DNA of 45,440 bases from an uncultured Faecalibacterium sp. (lineage in GTDB: Bacteria; Bacillota; Clostridia; Oscillospirales; Ruminococcaceae), in assembly GCA_934501115.1 (NCBI GenBank), contig CAKSTO010000012.1, positions 1-45,440 on the forward strand, given 5' to 3'. The first letter of the stretch is position 1; each line of letters starts with the position of its first letter. The notes beneath the pieces were generated by a model. It saw only the letters and a program-made list of their open reading frames with translations. It was not told the origin of the DNA and did not search any database. Shown here piece after piece: positions 9,295 through 17,329 of the stretch. Position numbers and translations under genes: made by a program.

Positions 9295-9321
9295 GCCTGA
9301 AAATCAACCTACCCGCACAAC

Positions 9322-9357
9322 AAAGGGCTGCTGCTTTGGGCAGCAGCCCTTTTGTGC
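9322..9357 (+). terminator. intrinsic terminator between uxaB and uxaA
   Basis: A 13-bp stem (9322-9334 with 9340-9352) precedes a short T-rich run only about 30 bp before the uxaA start. It probably lowers uxaA transcription rather than blocking it, since no promoter is obvious in the gap. Confidence 0.75.
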
Positions 9358-9384
9358 TTTTAATTGTCAACAAGGAGAACAACT

Positions 9385-10875
9385 ATGCCGCAGGCAATTC
9401 ATATCAGCCCCATCGACAACGTGGTCGTTGCGCTGCACCCCATCGCCAAAGGCACGCTGGTGGAAGTGGACGGTCTTTCCGTGACTGCTCTGGAGGACAT
9501 CCCGCAGGGTCACAAGATGGCGGTCAAGCCCATCAAGAACGGCGAGAACGTCATCAAGTACGGCTTCCCCATCGGCCACGCCACCGCCGACGCCGCCCCC
9601 GGCAGCTGGATGCACACCCATAACGTGCACACCAACCTGTCCGGCGAGGTGGAGTACAGCTACAACCCCGCCCCGGATCTGGCTCCCCTGCCCAAGGTCG
9701 AGCCGGAGACCTTTATGGGCTTCCGCCGCAAGGACGGCCGCGCCGCCATCCGCAATGAGATCTGGATCATCCCCACCGTGGGCTGCGTCAACGACATCGC
9801 CAAGAAGATCGTTGCCGACAATCAGGATCTGGTCACCGGCTCCATCGAGGGCCTGTACACCTTCACCCATCCCTTCGGCTGCAGCCAGACCGGCCACGAC
9901 CATGCACAGACCCGCAAGCTGCTGGCTGCGCTGGTGCGCCACCCCAATGCTGCCGCCGTTCTGGTGCTGCATCTGGGCTGCGAGAACCTGCAGCACGATC
10001 AGTTTGTGGAAGAGCTGGGCGAGTACGACCACGACCGTGTGAAGTTCCTCACCTGTCAGGACGTGGACGACGAGTTTGCTGCCGCCCGCGATATCCTCAA
10101 GGAGCTGGCCGCTTACGCCGGGCAGTTCAAGCGTGAGCCCATCCCCGTGTCCGATCTGGTGGTGGGCATGAAGTGCGGCGGTTCGGACGGCCTGTCCGGC
10201 ATCACCGCCAACCCCACCATCGGCCGCTTCTCCGACATGATGGGTCAGCGCGGCGGTTCCACCGTGCTGACCGAGGTGCCCGAAATGTTCGGTGCCGAGG
10301 GCTTCCTGATGGATCGCTGCATCAACCATGACGTCTTTGTCAAAGCGGAGCACATGATCAACGGCTTCAAGGATTACTTCATCAGCCACAACGAGGTGGT
10401 CTACGATAACCCCTCTCCGGGCAACAAGCAGGGCGGCATCACCACTCTGGAGGACAAGAGCTGCGGCTGCGTCCAGAAGGGCGGCACTGCCCCCATCATG
10501 GATGTCATCGGCTACGGTGACCCCGTTGTCACCAAGGGTCTGAACATGCTGTACGGCCCCGGCAACGATCTGGTTTCTGCCACGGCCATGACCGCCGCAG
10601 GCGCACATCTGATCCTGTTCTCCACCGGCCGCGGCACTCCGTTCTCGGCTCCGGCTCCCACCCTGAAAATCTCCACCAACACTCCGCTGGCTCAGAAGAA
10701 GTCCGGCTGGATCGACTTCAACACCGGCGTGATCGCAGATGGCGAAAAGACCATCGACGAGGCCGCAAAGGATCTGCTGGATCTGGTCATCCGCGTTGCA
10801 AGCGGTGAGCAGACCAAGGCCGAAAAGCACGGCTTCCGCGAGATCTCCATCTTCAAGGACGGCGTCGTTCTGTAA
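9385..10875 (+). CDS. uxaA: altronate dehydratase
   Basis: It dehydrates D-altronate to 2-keto-3-deoxygluconate (KDG), the third step of the route. At 496 residues it has the length of the E. coli enzyme. The N-terminal part (about 1-95) is the SAF-like domain. The large domain carries the family stretches GFRRKDGRAAIRNE, GCSQTGHDHAQTRKLL, MKCGGSDGLSGITANP and CGCVQKGGTA. The ATG at 9385 follows AAGGAG at seven bases. Read-through from uxaB past the hairpin at 9322 is the likely source of transcript. KDG would then go to KdgK, encoded at the far end of the window. Confidence 0.95.
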   Translation: MPQAIHISPIDNVVVALHPIAKGTLVEVDGLSVTALEDIPQGHKMAVKPIKNGENVIKYGFPIGHATADAAPGSWMHTHNVHTNLSGEVEYSYNPAPDLAPLPKVEPETFMGFRRKDGRAAIRNEIWIIPTVGCVNDIAKKIVADNQDLVTGSIEGLYTFTHPFGCSQTGHDHAQTRKLLAALVRHPNAAAVLVLHLGCENLQHDQFVEELGEYDHDRVKFLTCQDVDDEFAAARDILKELAAYAGQFKREPIPVSDLVVGMKCGGSDGLSGITANPTIGRFSDMMGQRGGSTVLTEVPEMFGAEGFLMDRCINHDVFVKAEHMINGFKDYFISHNEVVYDNPSPGNKQGGITTLEDKSCGCVQKGGTAPIMDVIGYGDPVVTKGLNMLYGPGNDLVSATAMTAAGAHLILFSTGRGTPFSAPAPTLKISTNTPLAQKKSGWIDFNTGVIADGEKTIDEAAKDLLDLVIRVASGEQTKAEKHGFREISIFKDGVVL

Positions 10876-10882
10876 CAAAAAT

Positions 10883-10922
10883 AAAGGCTGCTGAGCGGTT
10901 TGCGCCGCCCTGCGGCCTTTTT
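10883..10922 (+). terminator. terminator after uxaA
   Basis: A stem with one G-T wobble (10883-10891 with 10912-10920) and an inner GC-rich hairpin are followed by a T-run. Confidence 0.65.
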
Positions 10923-10956
10923 GTGCATCTGTGAGCCACAGAAAGGATGTGTTTTT

Positions 10957-11112
10957 ATGGCTATGACCACCCGTATGATGATCTATGCATTCCTGCTTTA
11001 CGGCGGCATTTTTGCCGCCATCGTGGCCGTTATTGCAAGGGTCATAAAATATCTCATCCGCTATGGCATTGATTATTATTTTGAAAAACGAAAAGAACAT
11101 CAGAAGGACTGA
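10957..11112 (+). CDS. small single-pass membrane protein
   Basis: Not recognised. The 51-residue product has one long hydrophobic helix (about residues 7-31) and a basic, charged tail ending EKRKEHQKD. The ATG at 10957 follows GAAAGGA at nine bases, which supports real translation. It lies between the uxaA terminator and an intergenic repeat. No role can be assigned. Confidence 0.6.
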   Translation: MAMTTRMMIYAFLLYGGIFAAIVAVIARVIKYLIRYGIDYYFEKRKEHQKD

Positions 11113-11201
11113 GCCCTCTCCGGCATCACCTTGAGATAAAGCGCAAAAGCTCCCCATTCGGGGGAGCTGGCTGTGAGCTTGCGAACAGACTGAGAGGGTT
11201 A
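11113..11201. repeat. CCTCTC...GAGAGG intergenic repeat, copy A
   Basis: It begins with CCCTCTC and ends with CTGAGAGGGTT. Its core holds an AGCTCCCC/GGGGAGCT hairpin. The same boundary and core appear at 17164-17301, and the ends appear alone elsewhere. It lies just upstream of the epimerase ribosome site. Confidence 0.7.
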
Positions 11202-11219
11202 AAACAGGAGGTATATTTT

Positions 11220-12101
11220 ATGAATCAGATCACAACCCGTTACGTCACCGAAAACGGTGCCTGCTACGAGCAGTATGTCATCACCGATGCAGAGGCAAAG
11301 ACCGAGCTGGTCATCACCCCGGAGCGCGGCGGCATGATCACCGGCTTCTCGCTGAACGGCGAGGAGTACATCTGGACCCGCCACCCCAATTTTTCCGAGT
11401 GCAACCGCCCCCGCTTCGGCGTGCCGGTGCTGTTCCCCAACTGCGGCCTGCCCGATAACGGCGTGCATATCTTCGACGGCAAGGCATACCCCATGGAGAA
11501 CCACGGCTTTGCCGACCTGTGCGCATGGGATGTGGAAAGCGTCGGCCCGGACGGCGTGACCCTGATTTTGGAGTCCACCCCGCTGACCAAGTTCCTCTAT
11601 CCCTTCGATTTCACCGTGCTGATGAACTATAACCTCGAGGGCAACACTGCCGCCATCAACATGACCGTGATCAACGAGGGCGACACCAACATGCCCTTCA
11701 GCTTCGGCTTCCACCCCTACTTCAAGGCTTCCAAGCTGGAAAATGTGGACTTTGATATCCATTGTGCCACCTGCTCCGAGAGCGCCAAGGGCGAGCAGCC
11801 CGCTGCCCCGGAAAAGATCACCCTCACCCGCAAGGAAGGTGCCGACAACTCTGTGCGCCTGCTGACCGGCGTGCAGTTCCCCATGACCCTCACCGACAGC
11901 GGCAACGGCCACAAGGTGACTGTGGATGCAGACGACAGCTTCGACCACGCCGTGCTGTGGCAGCAGGATGCTGAGAGCTTTGTGTGCATGGAGCCGTGGA
12001 ACGGCTGGGCCAACAGCGTCAACGAGGAAGGCCGGCACGAGGTGCTGGAGCCGGACGAGGCCATGACCGCCGACTGGAGCATCACCATCGAGAAGGTCTA
12101 A
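11220..12101 (+). CDS. aldose 1-epimerase family protein
   Basis: Predicted sugar mutarotase of the galactose-mutarotase-like beta-sandwich fold, 293 residues. Family marks are PERGGMITGFSLNG, a central NHGFADLCAWDV with the catalytic-type His, FSFGFHPYF and, near the end, CMEPWNGW with an acidic residue in the expected base region. The start follows ACAGGAGG. Its place after the uxa genes suggests it interconverts anomers of a hexuronate or related sugar, but that is inference. The family also includes hexose-6-phosphate epimerases. Confidence 0.88.
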   Translation: MNQITTRYVTENGACYEQYVITDAEAKTELVITPERGGMITGFSLNGEEYIWTRHPNFSECNRPRFGVPVLFPNCGLPDNGVHIFDGKAYPMENHGFADLCAWDVESVGPDGVTLILESTPLTKFLYPFDFTVLMNYNLEGNTAAINMTVINEGDTNMPFSFGFHPYFKASKLENVDFDIHCATCSESAKGEQPAAPEKITLTRKEGADNSVRLLTGVQFPMTLTDSGNGHKVTVDADDSFDHAVLWQQDAESFVCMEPWNGWANSVNEEGRHEVLEPDEAMTADWSITIEKV

Positions 12102-12113
12102 TCTTCATATCGT

Positions 12114-12156
12114 ATAACAAAAAGGACACACCGTTGTGGTGTGTCCTTTTTGTTAT
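12114..12156. terminator. bidirectional terminator
   Basis: A perfect 19-bp stem with A-run and T-run feet lies between the convergent epimerase gene and the gene at 12160. Confidence 0.85.
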
Positions 12157-12159
12157 AGT

Positions 12160-12675
12160 TCAGTTCTTTGCTGGAATCATAAAGCTCTTATTTTCCGCCG
12201 GGTCCCAGTAGAGCAGTTCCACTCTGCCGCCCTGTGCCAGCAGTTTTTCCTTCGGCTCCTGCTTTTGCCAGCAGCGTTCCAGCAGCTTTTCCATGTCGGC
12301 ATCGGCAGACACCTTCTCCAAGCAGAGCGCACTGCCCTGCCATCTGCCGTCGGCATACAGGCTCAGCGCACCGGCATTGCCCGCCAGAATCGCGGCAATG
12401 TCCTTCTTCATGCGGTCGTAGTCATACTCCACCGCCTTGTACTGCCCGTGCCACAGGCCGAAGAACACCGAGAACTCGCCGCCCAGTTCAATGAGCAGAT
12501 CCTCTTCGTTGTGGGGGTTCTTGACCACAAAGGCCACATCCCCGTTTTCCATATAGTCGAAGTCCGGTTCCTCATTCGTGTGCACGGTCACATGCTGGCT
12601 GCTCAGCGCCGCAAGCAGATCCTCCTGCACGGCACTGGTATCCGGGATCTCATCATAATTGATATTCGCGTTCAT
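12160..12675 (-). CDS. protein of unknown function, 171 residues
   Basis: Not recognised. It is a soluble acidic protein with no signal peptide or membrane segment. It has mixed alpha/beta features and a central stretch (FSVFFGLWHGQY) with aromatic residues. The start follows AAAAGGAG. It shares a strand with the EcsC-like gene upstream but has normal high-GC codon use, unlike that pair. It shares a terminator with the epimerase gene. Confidence 0.75.
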   Translation of the reverse strand: MNANINYDEIPDTSAVQEDLLAALSSQHVTVHTNEEPDFDYMENGDVAFVVKNPHNEEDLLIELGGEFSVFFGLWHGQYKAVEYDYDRMKKDIAAILAGNAGALSLYADGRWQGSALCLEKVSADADMEKLLERCWQKQEPKEKLLAQGGRVELLYWDPAENKSFMIPAKN

Positions 12676-12728
12676 GGGTAGATGCTCCTTTTATTCGTGT
12701 TGTTATTTTCACTAGACTCAAGTTTTAT

Positions 12729-13721
12729 TTATTCATCAGCATCTTTGACAATTGCCTCAAAGATTTCGGCTTCTTCTTTACTTTCTTTATGAGACGGATT
12801 AGACAATTTGGTATCCATTAAACTGCTTTTGAGCCTTTCGCAGCAAGGCTTAAAGGAAAGATACGTAATGCCGCCGCCAATGATTCCACCTGCAACTGGA
12901 ATTGCTTTCTTAAAGAATCCAGAAAAGACTTCTTTTGTCATTTTAACGCCAAACCATTTGGCAATGCTTTTTACAATCGGATAAATCGCACCTTTTGTAA
13001 GTGCCTTTTTCATCAACTGTTTTTCAACACCCATGCCCAGAGCCTTTGCCATCGCTTTGATTGCGTTGTTAGCTCCTGCAACTCCAAACATCACTCCCAT
13101 TGCAACAATCAAAGTGTTCATTGTGGGCGTGTCAATTTGGGCTTCATTATCAGCCGACACGATTTCTGGAAAACCATACAAATACATCAATTCTTGCGCG
13201 GCCCTGAGAGTATAACCGTAATACTGAATAATATCGGCGGGAATAGTTGCCATCATGGTCACGCCGCCCGGAGCTCCTAATGCTGCTGAAATTCCTGACA
13301 CAAAATATCGTTCATGCTGGATCACTGCGTCAGCAATTTTATTGATATCCTCTATAGGAATACTAGCGTAATGCGGCGTTGTTTCAATCGCCTTATTGAC
13401 AGCTTCCTCGTCGTAATGGATTTTGAACTCATTCCTTAGAAATTTGCTTCGGTCGATTTTAACTCCCGGTGTTTTCAAGCCCAGTATAATAATATCTTCA
13501 ATATCTATTTTGCCGTTATGATTGACATCCAGTTGTTCCATGAGTGCATCTTTAGCATTTGAACCAGCGTCCAAAACCGCCGTTTTCCCCGCAGACAATG
13601 TAGCACTCGTTTTTTGAGCGGTTTCTTCTATATTTTGCTTTACTTTAGGTGCAGCGGTACTGCTGAATTTCTTTGCCGCCGCCTGTACAGAATCCAAGCC
13701 CTTATTAACAAACTCTTTCAT
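12729..13721 (-). CDS. EcsC-like protein with EF-hand-type calcium loop
   Basis: The 330-residue product has three parts. Residues 1-60 are Ala/Lys/Thr-rich and probably a flexible helix. Residues 65-76 are a canonical calcium loop, DVNHNGKIDIED. From about 125 to the end there is an EcsC-type domain with GISAALGAPGG and IPADIIQYYGY and several Gly/Ala-rich amphipathic or membrane-leaning segments. The biochemical role of EcsC-like proteins is unknown. The ATG at 13721 follows AAGGTG. A TTG at 13748 would overlap the upstream stop and is a real alternative. Base and codon use is visibly AT-richer than the flanks, suggesting transfer together with the zinc-ribbon gene. Confidence 0.72.
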   Translation of the reverse strand: MKEFVNKGLDSVQAAAKKFSSTAAPKVKQNIEETAQKTSATLSAGKTAVLDAGSNAKDALMEQLDVNHNGKIDIEDIIILGLKTPGVKIDRSKFLRNEFKIHYDEEAVNKAIETTPHYASIPIEDINKIADAVIQHERYFVSGISAALGAPGGVTMMATIPADIIQYYGYTLRAAQELMYLYGFPEIVSADNEAQIDTPTMNTLIVAMGVMFGVAGANNAIKAMAKALGMGVEKQLMKKALTKGAIYPIVKSIAKWFGVKMTKEVFSGFFKKAIPVAGGIIGGGITYLSFKPCCERLKSSLMDTKLSNPSHKESKEEAEIFEAIVKDADE

Positions 13722-13744
13722 AGCTGACACCTTGTTTTTCCTTT

Positions 13745-14089
13745 TCAATCAATGATATTTTCCTCACTGACATCATTTACCCAGCCGCATGCAATACATT
13801 TCCACGCTCCGGTTTTCTCCGTAAAGCCCGGCTGAACATTCATGAAGCGTGCGCACTCATCGCAAAACCAAAATGTCGCGTCGCCTTGTACCATTTCTTT
13901 CTGGGTAATGCAGAAAGCGCAGTTCTGACAAAGCCAGACCTCGTTTTCAAGTATCATTGTGCCATCACAGCAGGGGCACTCCACCTTTTTTATCCGCTTG
14001 AAGCACTGCGTTGTCTTTTCTTTTTCCGGCAGCGAATCAAAACTGCGAATCTTACCTGCTTTGCTGATCGTGACTTTTAATTTTTTCAT
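13745..14089 (-). CDS. zinc-ribbon protein of unknown function
   Basis: The 114-residue product has a basic N-terminus and eleven Cys. The Cys arrangement is CPCC, CQNCAFC, CDEC and CIAC, enough for two zinc ribbons of the kind found in nucleic-acid or protein-binding adaptors. The ATG at 14089 was chosen because AAAGGAA precedes it; the longer frame to 14113 has no ribosome site. It is the first gene of a pair with the EcsC-like gene (gap or 4-bp overlap, depending on that start) and shares its AT-rich codon use. The function is not known. Confidence 0.7.
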   Translation of the reverse strand: MKKLKVTISKAGKIRSFDSLPEKEKTTQCFKRIKKVECPCCDGTMILENEVWLCQNCAFCITQKEMVQGDATFWFCDECARFMNVQPGFTEKTGAWKCIACGWVNDVSEENIID

Positions 14090-14155
14090 GATACAATTCC
14101 TTTCTTTTTCCATAAAAGCATTCTGTCATAAAGGAATCTGAATTTTTCGCGCCTT

Positions 14156-15313
14156 TTATCTTTTTGCCCGAATCATGGAGCAGACGACCTCTGTATGCTC
14201 CGTATTCGGGAACAGATCCACCGGTGTGCTGCTCTCCACTTTGTATCCCTTCCGGGTCAGCAGCTCAAGATCCCGAGCCAGCGTGACCGGGTTGCAGCTG
14301 ACGTACACCACGCGTTTTGGAGCCATGCGAGCCACGCTTTCGATAAACTGCGGCGTAGAGCCCTCCCGCGGCGGATCCATAAAGATCACGTCTGCCCGCT
14401 CGCCTGCAGCGGCAGCTTCGCCGATCCACTGGGTGGCATCGGCGGCAAAGAAGCGGGCGTTCTTCACGCCGTTGTGCTTTGCATTGCCAATGGCATCGTG
14501 CACGGCATCGCGGTTCAGCTCCACACCCACCACCTGCTTCGCGTGATCGGCGGCGGTCAGGCCGATGGTTCCGATGCCGCAGTAGGCATCCAGCACCACC
14601 TCTTTGCCGGTCAGCTTTGCAGCATCCACCGCAAGGCCGTACAGCACTTCGGTCTGGGTGTGGTTGATCTGGTAAAAGCTGCGTGGGCTGATGGCATAGG
14701 TCTTGCCGCAGAGGATATCCAGAATGAAGCCCTTGCCGTACAGCACCTTTTCCGCTTCGCCCAGCACTACGCTGGTTCTGCGGCTGTTCACGTTCTGCAC
14801 GATGGTGGTAATGGTCAGCTCCTGTTTTTTCGCTTCGTCCAGCAGCGTCCTGACAAAATTTTTTGCGCCGGGCAGCACCGCCTGCGCTGTCACCAGAACG
14901 ACCATCACCTGCCCGGTCATGACGCCCCGCCGCAGCAGGCAGTGACGCAGAAGGCCAGTGCCCTTATCCTCATTGAACGGCTGGTAATGGCAGGCATTGG
15001 CTGCGGTGCGCACCACCTGCATGGTCTTGTCCAGCACTTCGTCCTGCAGCAGGCAGCTCTCCACCGGCAGCACCTTATGGCTGTTTGCCGCATAGATGCC
15101 GGAGGTAAGTTTTCCACCCCATCCGGTGGTAAAGGTGGAAATGACCTTATTCCGGTAATGGTACGGCGTTTCCATGCCCCGGATGTGCTCCACCGGGCCG
15201 AATCTGCCCAGCAGCTTTTTCACGGTCTCTTCCTTCTGCTTCAGCTGTGCGGCGTAGTCCATGCCCAGCATCGGGCAGCCGCCGCAGTTTTTGGCACGCA
15301 GTTTGCAATCCAT
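14156..15313 (-). CDS. 23S rRNA uracil-C5 methyltransferase, RlmD/RumA type
   Basis: SAM-dependent methylation of a uridine in 23S rRNA. The 385-residue protein starts at once with the iron-sulfur-type Cys cluster (C3, C10, C13 in KNCGGCPML) and lacks the usual N-terminal TRAM domain, which explains its shorter length. The SAM site is VLDAYCGIGTIGL. The catalytic region is MDPPREG followed by YVSCNPVTLARDL, with the nucleophile Cys. Which uridine it modifies (U747, U1939 or both) cannot be told. It lies 15 bp after the BlaI-type repressor gene and is probably co-transcribed with it. Confidence 0.9.
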   Translation of the reverse strand: MDCKLRAKNCGGCPMLGMDYAAQLKQKEETVKKLLGRFGPVEHIRGMETPYHYRNKVISTFTTGWGGKLTSGIYAANSHKVLPVESCLLQDEVLDKTMQVVRTAANACHYQPFNEDKGTGLLRHCLLRRGVMTGQVMVVLVTAQAVLPGAKNFVRTLLDEAKKQELTITTIVQNVNSRRTSVVLGEAEKVLYGKGFILDILCGKTYAISPRSFYQINHTQTEVLYGLAVDAAKLTGKEVVLDAYCGIGTIGLTAADHAKQVVGVELNRDAVHDAIGNAKHNGVKNARFFAADATQWIGEAAAAGERADVIFMDPPREGSTPQFIESVARMAPKRVVYVSCNPVTLARDLELLTRKGYKVESSTPVDLFPNTEHTEVVCSMIRAKR

Positions 15314-15328
15314 CTTCCGCTCTCCTTT

Positions 15329-15751
15329 TTACCCATAAGGGTCATACAGATCATATTCTTCCGCTTCCAGATGCTTTTCCTCCAGCACCTTCATGGCCTG
15401 TTCCAGCTCGCTCTGGCCGCAGCCGCTCTCGCTCACCAGCGCGTGCACCGCCGCCGCAAGGTCGCCGCCAAAGAGGGTATCCAGCCGTTCGCGCATGCTC
15501 CACACACTGTATGCGCGCCGGGTCACAACAGGCATATAGGTATTTCGGTTGCCGTCCTTGCCGCTTTTCACCCAGCCTTTCTCCTCCAGCCGGTAAAGAA
15601 AGTTGAGCACGGTCGCCGGAACCCAGCCCTTTGCGCGCAGCTTTTCGTCGATATCCCGCCGGGTCGCGGGCACACGGCAGGCCCACACCGCCAGCATCAC
15701 CTGCTCCTCTGCCGCCGAAAGCGGCTTTACGCTGTCCGGGATGCCATACAT
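15329..15751 (-). CDS. BlaI/MecI/CopY family repressor
   Basis: A 140-residue winged-helix repressor. The DNA-binding domain is about residues 10-75, with SAAEEQVMLAVWA, the recognition-helix region VPATVLNFLYRLEEKGWV, and a wing ending near the NRNTYMPVV strand. The C-terminal helices would dimerise. No BlaR1-type sensor lies nearby, so its signal is unknown. Three TACA-NN-TGTA-like boxes lie between it and serC, one of them right at its own -10 side, so self-repression and effects on serC are likely. The start follows AAAGGAGG. Confidence 0.88.
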   Translation of the reverse strand: MYGIPDSVKPLSAAEEQVMLAVWACRVPATRRDIDEKLRAKGWVPATVLNFLYRLEEKGWVKSGKDGNRNTYMPVVTRRAYSVWSMRERLDTLFGGDLAAAVHALVSESGCGQSELEQAMKVLEEKHLEAEEYDLYDPYG

Positions 15752-15788
15752 CCTGCTGTTCTCCCTCCTTTCAGCATCTTTTTGTTTT

Positions 15789-15798
15789 TACATTTGTC
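15789..15798. promoter_or_regulatory. BlaI-type box 1
   Basis: TACATTTGTC fits the TACA-NN-TGTA core of this repressor family except for the last base. It lies about 12 bp downstream of the repressor's own -10 element. Confidence 0.55.
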
Positions 15799-15809
15799 TT
15801 TGTTTCTTT

Positions 15810-15838
15810 ATTATACCTGTTTTTCTGCAAAAGTGCAA
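15810..15838 (-). promoter_or_regulatory. promoter of the repressor-rRNA methyltransferase pair
   Basis: On the minus strand TTGCAC (15838-15833) and a perfect TATAAT (15815-15810) are 17 bp apart. Confidence 0.85.
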
Positions 15839-15881
15839 GAGCCGGAAATGCCGATAGAATCAGGCTTTTTCGACTATATTT

Positions 15882-15891
15882 TACACTTGTC
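15882..15891. promoter_or_regulatory. BlaI-type box 2
   Basis: TACACTTGTC shares the run CTTTG that also follows box 1. The boxes are 93 bp apart. Confidence 0.5.
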
Positions 15892-15914
15892 TTTGTTTTT
15901 GTTTTTCTATCAAG

Positions 15915-15924
15915 GACATTTGTA
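15915..15924. promoter_or_regulatory. BlaI-type box 3
   Basis: GACATTTGTA is box 1 with its imperfect end swapped to the other side. It lies upstream of the serC promoter. Confidence 0.5.
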
Positions 15925-15977
15925 TGCTTTGTGCCTGCGCAAGGGCTTTTGTGCCATATCTTTGTGCAAAGATGCTC

Positions 15978-16007
15978 TTGTTTTCATTCCCCAAAAACCG
16001 GTATACT
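15978..16007 (+). promoter_or_regulatory. promoter of serC
   Basis: TTGTTT (15978-15983) and TATACT (16002-16007) are 18 bp apart, about 75 bp before the start codon. Confidence 0.65.
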
Positions 16008-16081
16008 ACGGCTACAGCAATCAACAGAACGCACCGCAGAAAACCGCGGTGCTGTGCGATACAGGAAAGGGAGAGTTCATT

Positions 16082-17164
16082 ATGGCACGAGTTTACAACT
16101 TCAGCGCAGGCCCCAGCATGCTGCCCGAGAAGGTGCTCAAGCAGGCACAGGCAGAGCTGCTCGAGTGCGGCGACAGCGGTCAGAGCGTGATGGAGATGAG
16201 CCACCGCAGCAAGTGGTTCGACGCCATCATCAAGGACACCGAGGCCACCCTGCGCCGGGTAATGAACATTCCCGACAACTACAAGGTCGGTTTCTTTCAG
16301 GGCGGTGCCACCCAGCAGTTCGCCATGGTCCCGCTGAATTTCATGACCACCGGCAAGGCAGATTACCTTGTCACCGGCAACTTCTCGAACCTTGCCGCCA
16401 AGGAAGCCGCCAAGTTCGGCGAGGTGAACATCGTTGCTTCCAGCAAGGACAAAAACTTCACCTACATCCCGGACGTGAATGCCATCAACTATGATAAGGA
16501 TGCCAGCTACATCCACATCTGCCAGAACAACACCATCTTCGGCACCCAGTTCGTGGAGGTGCCGCAGGTGGAGGGTGTGCCTCTGGTGGCAGACATGAGC
16601 TCCATGATCCTCTCCAAGCCGGTGGATGTGACCAAGTACGGCTGCATCTACTTCGGCGTGCAGAAGAATGTGGCCCCCGCCGGCATGGCCATTGCCATCG
16701 TCCGCGACGACCTGCTGGGCCATGCCGCCGACAATGTGCCCACCATGATGAACTACACCACCCTGCTGGGCAAGGACAGCATGTACAACACGCCCCCCTG
16801 CTGGTGCATCTATATGACCGGTCTGGTGCTCAAGTATCTGGAAAACGACATCGGCGGCCTTGCCAACATGCAGAAGATCAACGAAGCCAAGGCCAAGGTG
16901 CTGTACGACTATCTGGACGGTCAGGACTTCTTCACGAATCCTGTGGAGCACCGCTACCGCAGCACCATGAATGTCACCTTCACCAGCCCCAATGCAGATC
17001 TGGACAAGAAGTTCTGCGCCGAAGCTGCAGAAGCAGGCTTCGTGAACCTGAAGGGTCACCGTCTGGTAGGCGGTATGCGCGCTTCCATCTACAACGCCAT
17101 GCCTGCCGAGGGCGTGGATAAGCTGGTGGACTTCATGGAGAAGTTCCGCAAAGAAAATGCATAA
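16082..17164 (+). CDS. serC: phosphoserine aminotransferase
   Basis: PLP enzyme that makes 3-phosphoserine from 3-phosphohydroxypyruvate, the second step of serine synthesis. At 360 residues it has family length. It opens with the signature YNFSAGPSMLP. The PLP lysine lies in YFGVQKNVAPAGMAI, and the C-terminal GHRLVGGMRASIYNAMP is typical. The start follows AAAGGGAGAG. Upstream in-frame sequence is open for a long way but has no coding look. The gene is followed by a repeat whose hairpin acts as a terminator, then serA. Confidence 0.96.
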   Translation: MARVYNFSAGPSMLPEKVLKQAQAELLECGDSGQSVMEMSHRSKWFDAIIKDTEATLRRVMNIPDNYKVGFFQGGATQQFAMVPLNFMTTGKADYLVTGNFSNLAAKEAAKFGEVNIVASSKDKNFTYIPDVNAINYDKDASYIHICQNNTIFGTQFVEVPQVEGVPLVADMSSMILSKPVDVTKYGCIYFGVQKNVAPAGMAIAIVRDDLLGHAADNVPTMMNYTTLLGKDSMYNTPPCWCIYMTGLVLKYLENDIGGLANMQKINEAKAKVLYDYLDGQDFFTNPVEHRYRSTMNVTFTSPNADLDKKFCAEAAEAGFVNLKGHRLVGGMRASIYNAMPAEGVDKLVDFMEKFRKENA

Positions 17165-17301
17165 GACCCTCTCAGCCTCACTTCGTTCGGCAGCTCCCCC
17201 GAGGGGGGAGCTTTTTATCAGAAGGACAACTTGATCGAACCCGCTTTCTAAGCTCGCCCTTCGGGAGAGCTGGCACGGCGCAAGCCGTGACTGAGAGGGT
17301 T
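17164..17301. repeat. CCTCTC...GAGAGG intergenic repeat, copy B (full)
   Basis: It starts ACCCTCTCAG and ends CTGAGAGGGT, a perfect terminal inverted repeat. Inside are two AGCTC...GAGCT hairpins separated by a short spacer, suggesting two merged units. Confidence 0.75.
17192..17216 (+). terminator. terminator of serC, supplied by the repeat
   Basis: A 9-bp stem (17192-17200 with 17204-17212) has a 3-base loop and is followed by TTTT. It lies inside repeat copy B. Confidence 0.7.
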
Positions 17302-17329
17302 CCTGTATAATAGAAGGGAAATCTGGATT

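Noticed and set aside
9367..11157. 596-codon minus-strand frame
   Set aside because: Antisense shadow of uxaA; no ribosome site and typical shadow composition.
14195..16081. Long plus-strand extension in frame with serC
   Set aside because: The frame is open across rlmD and blaI antisense by chance. serC starts at 16082 behind its own ribosome site, promoter and family signature.
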